NCBI GenBank assembly: GCA_030615305.1
Contig: JAUWZL010000027.1
Location: 1-8,575, forward strand
Source: Dehalococcoidia bacterium
Lineage (GTDB): Bacteria > Chloroflexota > Dehalococcoidia > Dehalococcoidales > JAUWZL01
Reading direction: 5' to 3'
DNA length: 8,575 nucleotides
Of this stretch, positions 5,342 through 8,575 are shown piece after piece. The position numbers and the translations under genes are program-made. The notes under the pieces were generated by a model. It searched no databases. It saw only the letters and a list, made by a program, of their open reading frames with translations, and was not told where the DNA came from. Position 1 is the first letter of the stretch. Each line of letters opens with the position of its first letter.

Positions 5342-5809
5342 TTATTCCGGTGCCGGTCTGACCGTGAGCTTGGCGGTTAGGTCATTGACCCCGACCTCAT
5401 AGGGTCCTTCATCCTCTAACATAACAGTCAGGCGGACCTCATGAGTCCCTGCCTCCTCCATAACCACAGTGAAGCTGACCAGCTCCGAAAAATCAGCGGT
5501 TAGCCAAACATCTTTTGTGGCCACTACTTCGCCATCAATGGCCAGGATTGCCTTGCCAAGGGGTTCGCCAATTGCCCCGTAAATATTGACCCAGACACTA
5601 ACCACAACCTCCTCCCCGACATCAGCCTCGCTTGGCGTAACGGTAAGGTCATTGAAGGTCCACTCTGCGTATCCTAAGGGCAGCGGCGTTGTTGTCGGCG
5701 ATGTCGTCATTGCCGGGAGTGTTGTTGGGCTAGGTTGGGACTGGCCACAGGAGAAACCAAGAAATAGGATACAACTAATTGCCAAAGGCAAGAATACGTT
5801 AATTTTCAC
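5342..5809 (-). CDS. Putative lipoprotein with a CARDB-like beta-sandwich domain
   Basis: With the GTG at 5809 the 155-residue product starts MKINVFLPLAISCILFLGFS and then C21, a compact export signal with an imperfect lipobox (GFSC, Gly at -3). A longer start at GTG 5836 (164 aa) overlaps the previous gene's stop and places extra acidic residues before the signal, so I prefer 5809. A Pro/Thr linker (26-45) leads to one beta-rich domain (about 50-152): LTVTPSEADVGEEVVVSVWV, ...LGKAILAIDGEVVATKDVWL, ...EEAGTHEVRLTV. This pattern fits CARDB or related Ig-like extracellular modules used in adhesion or protein contact; the exact family is uncertain. It follows the zinc-motif protein with 14 nt between stop and start, indicating one operon. 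Confidence 0.72.
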   Translation of the reverse strand: MKINVFLPLAISCILFLGFSCGQSQPSPTTLPAMTTSPTTTPLPLGYAEWTFNDLTVTPSEADVGEEVVVSVWVNIYGAIGEPLGKAILAIDGEVVATKDVWLTADFSELVSFTVVMEEAGTHEVRLTVMLEDEGPYEVGVNDLTAKLTVRPAPE

Positions 5810-5823
5810 CGCTTCTGCCACGG

Positions 5824-6444
5824 CTACTGTATCCACTGTTCAGTACCGGGGTCAAACTCCGGCGGCGGTTCATAATGCACCGATTCTCGCCCCAGCTCAA
5901 TGAAGGTATCCTTTAGACCGTTGGCGACAAACCAGCTATTAAGCGGTAGCCTTCCTTTTCCATTGCAGGTTATATCTGGCACCTCGTCAATCACAATTTC
6001 ACCACGAACTTCGTCTCGTAGCAGCATGATATCCTCTTCGCTTAGGAACCAGACAGTAAATGAGACGTCCAGCGACGTAGCCGCAGGAACTTCCAGAATT
6101 ACATATTGGTTATCTACCACCTTGCCCTGCTTCAGATCTATAAGGGTCAGTTTTACATATCCCCAGGTATCCTCTGCCCCCTTGTTCACCACTGATAACT
6201 GTACATCATAGAGATACATGACGTACATGCCGCACATATTCATGTCTCTGTTGACGTACCTCTGATAACCCTCTGTCTTAATAATGACCACGTCCTCCAT
6301 ACCCGGCGAACCGCTCACATAGCCACTTCCCTCGCAAACAGGGCATTCCGTCTGGACTAGTCCGGTCAATACCAGCAAAGGAACGACGGTAAAGAAAGCA
6401 ATGTATTTTTTCTGAAATAAAACTCTCTTAATCAATTTCATCAT
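5824..6444 (-). CDS. Exported protein with split DnaJ-type zinc motifs and an internal beta domain
   Basis: I know no name for this protein. The 206-residue product (ATG at 6444) begins with a basic N-terminus and a hydrophobic segment (about 17-31), then CPVCEGSGYV (C34, C37), a CxxCxGxG motif as in the DnaJ zinc finger. A beta-rich domain follows (about 76-135: VQLSVVNKGAEDTWGYVKL..., the pattern of secreted FxLYD-like domains). After it comes DITCNGKGRLP, a second CxGxG with Asp157 where the first Cys is expected. C34, C37, C160 and perhaps C71 or D157 could hold one zinc. The C-terminal tail ends PPPEFDPGTEQWIQ. GTG at 6450 is rejected because it lies inside the ribosome binding site AGGGGGTGA; ATG 6441 is equally possible. 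It is the first gene of the secreted group. Confidence 0.75.
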   Translation of the reverse strand: MMKLIKRVLFQKKYIAFFTVVPLLVLTGLVQTECPVCEGSGYVSGSPGMEDVVIIKTEGYQRYVNRDMNMCGMYVMYLYDVQLSVVNKGAEDTWGYVKLTLIDLKQGKVVDNQYVILEVPAATSLDVSFTVWFLSEEDIMLLRDEVRGEIVIDEVPDITCNGKGRLPLNSWFVANGLKDTFIELGRESVHYEPPPEFDPGTEQWIQ

Positions 6445-6555
6445 CCTCACCCCCTACTCTCTCTTGGTAGCACCAGTACTTCAATCCTCAAACCCGCTCT
6501 TTTATAAACTCAGGTTGTAGTTTAGGACAAGTTCCGCTTTTCTGCCCTCAGTTTA

Positions 6556-6584
6556 ATTATAGCTTAACAGGGGTAAATTGTATA
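6556..6584 (-). promoter_or_regulatory. Promoter of the secreted-protein group
   Basis: On the minus strand TATAAT (6556-6561) is a perfect -10, preceded at 17 bp by TATACA (6579-6584), a 4 of 6 match to the -35 consensus. The start of transcription would be near 6549, leaving a leader of about 105 nt before the ATG at 6444. The -35 box lies in the first copy of the 29-bp direct repeat, which fits control of this promoter by a repeat-binding protein. Confidence 0.5.
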
Positions 6585-6604
6585 TGACTTTTATCTCATT
6601 CTAT
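6576..6604. repeat. 29-bp direct repeat, copy 1 (overlaps promoter)
   Basis: This copy matches 6656-6684 at 27 of 29 positions, with an exact 20-base core TGACTTTTATCTCATTCTAT at 6585-6604. The start-to-start distance is 80 bp. It covers the proposed -35 box of the leftward promoter. Confidence 0.8.
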
Positions 6605-6655
6605 ATAGTATAACGTCGTAACTAATACAAAGTTATTTTAACATCCGATATTACT

Positions 6656-6684
6656 AATCGTATGTGACTTTTATCTCATTCTAT
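6656..6684. repeat. 29-bp direct repeat, copy 2
   Basis: Second copy, sharing the exact 20-base core at 6665-6684. It lies 80 bp upstream of copy 1 in the direction of the leftward promoter, between it and the stop codon of the YkgJ-family gene. No third copy is seen in the window, and no promoter boxes of similar quality accompany this copy. Confidence 0.8.
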
Positions 6685-6725
6685 TCTGCACCGTGGCAAC
6701 ATGCATGCCAGCCACCGCCTCAGCG

Positions 6726-7430
6726 TTAACCCCATGAAGACCGGAGATACCTGAAAACTATCTGCCCGTCCTTACCCCATACCTCGTTCGCCAATTCCAA
6801 TAGCCCGGCCCAATCATATGTTTTTGTCTCTTGGCACTGGAACACGTTGGCTTCATACTCGCGAAAGTGCTTAGAAGCGTCTATCAACCATAATGGCTTC
6901 CGTTTTTTAAGTTTGCACTTGACCAATTTACCACTACTGTGCCTTGACAAAACATCCGGATTCTGTATGAAGGATTCACCTCGCTTCAAACCAAAGGCTG
7001 GGGCCAGGGTGGGGCAAGACGGTAGAGCAAGACCACCAACCAGGAAAAAAATGGAGCTAGAGTGAAAAGAAATGGTATAGGGATATAGCCGGCAGTTCCA
7101 AGGTCGAGCCGGATGAACGGAGCAGCGATTGTCAAAGAGAAAGATGCATTCTCTTCTCTTCTCTGCTATGTTTATGTTTTGCAGCAGTATTTGCCTTTGT
7201 TTTGTCGAGAAGTTCTGTCGCACATAATTGAGGATAAGCCGCCATTCCTCACTCTTAAAGGGGTTAACGTTATCTATCATTAGAGGGAGAATATGTCTCC
7301 CGCAACAATAGCCGTCAGGGCATTGATGGCAAGCCCCCCAGAAAGGCTCTACCCTAAGTAGGAGTTTAATCTCATTTTCAAACCGGGCACAGAATCCTTG
7401 GTACCACTGATACCATTCGCCTTGTGACAT
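6726..7430 (-). CDS. YkgJ-family cysteine-cluster protein (putative Zn/Fe-binding)
   Basis: The 234-residue protein has the cysteine arrangement of the YkgJ/UPF0153 family: C34-x2-C37-x4-C42-C43, then CIFLFDNRCSVHPARPWNCRLYP with C95, C103 and C113. The CxFL-x-C-x-(I/V)-x-x-x-RP-x-x-CR-x-(Y/F)-P core is highly diagnostic. Family members are thought to chelate zinc or iron. Some are linked to lysine methylation of flagellin, but most have no known role, and none is claimed here. C139 is an additional cysteine. No signal peptide or membrane helix is present, so it is probably cytosolic. The ATG at 7430 follows GGGGTG at a spacing of about 9 nt. It has its own promoter candidate and a 120-nt leader, and appears monocistronic. 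Confidence 0.85.
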   Translation of the reverse strand: MSQGEWYQWYQGFCARFENEIKLLLRVEPFWGACHQCPDGYCCGRHILPLMIDNVNPFKSEEWRLILNYVRQNFSTKQRQILLQNINIAEKRRECIFLFDNRCSVHPARPWNCRLYPYTISFHSSSIFFLVGGLALPSCPTLAPAFGLKRGESFIQNPDVLSRHSSGKLVKCKLKKRKPLWLIDASKHFREYEANVFQCQETKTYDWAGLLELANEVWGKDGQIVFRYLRSSWG

Positions 7431-7557
7431 GCCGTATACACCCCGTTACCTGTTTTTGATAACCTTCTCTACCATTGAACTCAAGATGTTGTAGATAGTC
7501 TGAGGCAAAACAGTAATGTTGACAAAGATAGAAGTGGTTTGAAGCTTCGGTTGTTAC

Positions 7558-7587
7558 AGTATGACACGAAAGCTATCAGTTGGTCAA
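7558..7587 (-). promoter_or_regulatory. Promoter of the YkgJ-family gene
   Basis: On the minus strand TTGACC (7582-7587) and CATACT (7558-7563) are 18 bp apart; each matches consensus at 5 of 6 positions. Transcription would start near 7551, about 120 nt before the ATG at 7430. It lies directly downstream of the strong terminator at 7613-7649, consistent with an independent unit. Confidence 0.5.
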
Positions 7588-7612
7588 ATTGCCTGCGGGC
7601 AGTCAGGAATAT

Positions 7613-7649
7613 AAAAAGGCTGGCTGGTACCAAGATACCAGCCAGCCTT
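7613..7649 (-). terminator. Strong rho-independent terminator after the FAD-subunit gene
   Basis: AAGGCTGGCTGGTA (7616-7629) and TACCAGCCAGCCTT (7636-7649) form a perfect 14-bp stem with a 6-nt loop. The A-run 7613-7617 gives five T at the 3' side on the minus strand. It is located 78 bp beyond the stop of the FAD-binding subunit gene and marks the 3' end of that operon. Confidence 0.88.
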
Positions 7650-7726
7650 AGAGGCTTGGTTACCTTCTGCCCAACCTCCACATAACTCTTGCTGAGTGGC
7701 TCAGCTTGATCCAGGGTCGGAGTTTA

Positions 7727-8575
7727 CTAAGCAGTAGCCTCTACAGCTCTCTTCACCATCACCTCGGCGATTTGAATCATGTACTTATTATGTCCTACCG
7801 GACTCGCAGGAATGGCATCGGCCACAGCAGCCGCACCAGCAGCAGCAGCATCGGGAAGAGCAGCCTCAGCAGCAGTCGCCCGGCGCGGCAGATTATATAC
7901 CCCATTGAGGCATATCCTACCTGATGCGCCGATTCTGGCAACGGCGCAGTTAACTATCGGGAAGTCAAACGCCTTCCTGATGGCAAACTTGACAAAGGCA
8001 CTCTTGGTGCCGGCCGCCGGCGTCGGTACCTGAATCTCGGTTACTATCTCGTCGTCATCAAGCACCGTCGTCTTCTCACTGCCGGCCCCGGTGAAAGCGA
8101 AGAAGTTCTCGGCACTATAACCAGCAGTATTCTTGCTGGTTACTATCTTGGCATCAAGGGCTATCAGTGCCGGAGCGGTATCACTCGGGTTGACGGCAAT
8201 ACAGCCATTCAGAGCACCGAATATTGAGTGGTACCTGTTGTCGCCAATCAGGGCCTGGCATATTCCCGCTGGATTCTTCCTGAGACAGTCAAAGACGTTG
8301 AACTCTGCCCGGTAGTACCAGCACCTGACCTGCTGGCAGATGTTGCCACCAATGGTGCCCATATTGCGCAGTTCTGGTGAGGCCACCTTGCGGGCTGCCT
8401 CAGCCAGTGCGGCATAATTAGCCTTAACTGTTGCCGATGCGGCTATATCAGCCAGCTTTGCCAGGGCACCTATTTTCAGCATTCCGCCTTCTTCTGCAAT
8501 TGAGTCCAGCCCTGAGATGGTCTTTATGTTCACCAGGACATCAGGAGAATTGTTGGGAGACATAAAGTTTTTCAG
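7727..8575 (-). CDS. Molybdopterin dehydrogenase FAD-binding subunit, 4-hydroxybenzoyl-CoA reductase beta-like (partial)
   Basis: The frame is open to the right edge (LKNF before the M at 8563), so the N-terminal 40 or so residues, including the first FAD motif (AGGTDL), are outside. Numbering from that internal M, visible landmarks are LKIGALAKLADIA (29-41), SPELRNMGTIGGNIC (62-76, second FAD motif), SDTAPALIALDA (127-138) and DDDEIVTEIQVP (169-180). The subunit passes electrons between the Mo and Fe-S subunits and FAD in xanthine-dehydrogenase-type enzymes. Between the FAD motif and SDTAPAL lie C76, C81, C93, C102 and C121. This is the region where the 4-hydroxybenzoyl-CoA reductase beta subunit carries an extra 4Fe-4S cluster. 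The Ala-rich stretch 229-252 near the C-terminus is unremarkable. A terminator follows, and no Fe-S or Mo subunit gene lies downstream. Confidence 0.88.
   Translation of the reverse strand: MKNFMSPNNSPDVLVNIKTISGLDSIAEEGGMLKIGALAKLADIAASATVKANYAALAEAARKVASPELRNMGTIGGNICQQVRCWYYRAEFNVFDCLRKNPAGICQALIGDNRYHSIFGALNGCIAVNPSDTAPALIALDAKIVTSKNTAGYSAENFFAFTGAGSEKTTVLDDDEIVTEIQVPTPAAGTKSAFVKFAIRKAFDFPIVNCAVARIGASGRICLNGVYNLPRRATAAEAALPDAAAAGAAAVADAIPASPVGHNKYMIQIAEVMVKRAVEATA

Noticed and set aside
6576..6684. Mini CRISPR array
   Set aside because: There are only two copies, a 51-bp gap, no palindromic repeat and no cas genes nearby.
6656..6725. Hairpin GTGGC (6693-6697)/GCCAC (6711-6715) as a terminator of the YkgJ-family gene
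   Set aside because: The stem is only 5 bp with a 13-nt loop and no T-run.
7481..7681. 66-codon minus-strand frame between the FAD-subunit gene and the YkgJ-family gene
   Set aside because: It contains the 14-bp terminator stem and the promoter of the next gene, has no ribosome binding site of note and no family resemblance.

Overview
The window looks like part of a bacterial chromosome, most likely a Chloroflexota (Dehalococcoidia-like) anaerobe. That placement is inference. It rests on lipoproteins with Pro/Thr-rich linkers, a molybdopterin-dehydrogenase FAD subunit with a cysteine-rich insert of the 4-hydroxybenzoyl-CoA reductase kind, and a CCCCCTCTC...GAGAGGGGG repeat plus AAGAGGGGC hairpin that I recall from such genomes. 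No 16S or marker tree is available here.

Left third (1-3525), all on the minus strand: a promoter at 3497-3525 drives gatB (tRNA-dependent amidotransferase subunit B), then secG (one base after the gatB stop), then a SAM hydrolase (DUF62), and, after a 126-bp gap, a UbiA/MenA-type prenyltransferase cut by the left edge. These are housekeeping functions: Asn/Gln-tRNA formation, protein export, SAM turnover and quinone biosynthesis.

Middle (3526-4759): a composite hairpin repeat separates this operon from a plus-strand block. The block holds tRNA-Ala(CGC) with its own promoter and a small two-helix membrane protein behind a near-consensus promoter and a strong ribosome binding site. It also holds two further two-helix segments in one reading frame. 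They are interrupted by a TGA and preceded by a perfect Shine-Dalgarno with no ATG, GTG or TTG at the expected position. The block ends in a degenerate tRNA that resembles initiator tRNA-Met with part of the anticodon arm deleted.

Right half (4760-8575), again minus strand: a secreted-protein group transcribed leftward from about 6550. It consists of an exported protein with split DnaJ-type zinc motifs, a putative lipoprotein with a CARDB-like beta domain, and a cupredoxin-fold lipoprotein that lacks the copper-ligand cysteine. A 29-bp direct repeat (27/29 identical, 80-bp period) overlaps the proposed promoter. Further right are a YkgJ-family cysteine-cluster protein with its own promoter, a strong intrinsic terminator, and the C-terminal part of a xanthine-dehydrogenase-family FAD subunit cut by the right edge.

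The most unusual points are the interrupted small-membrane-protein module pair beside tRNA-Ala, the tRNA relic, the Cys-less cupredoxin, the split zinc-motif protein and the direct repeat at its promoter.
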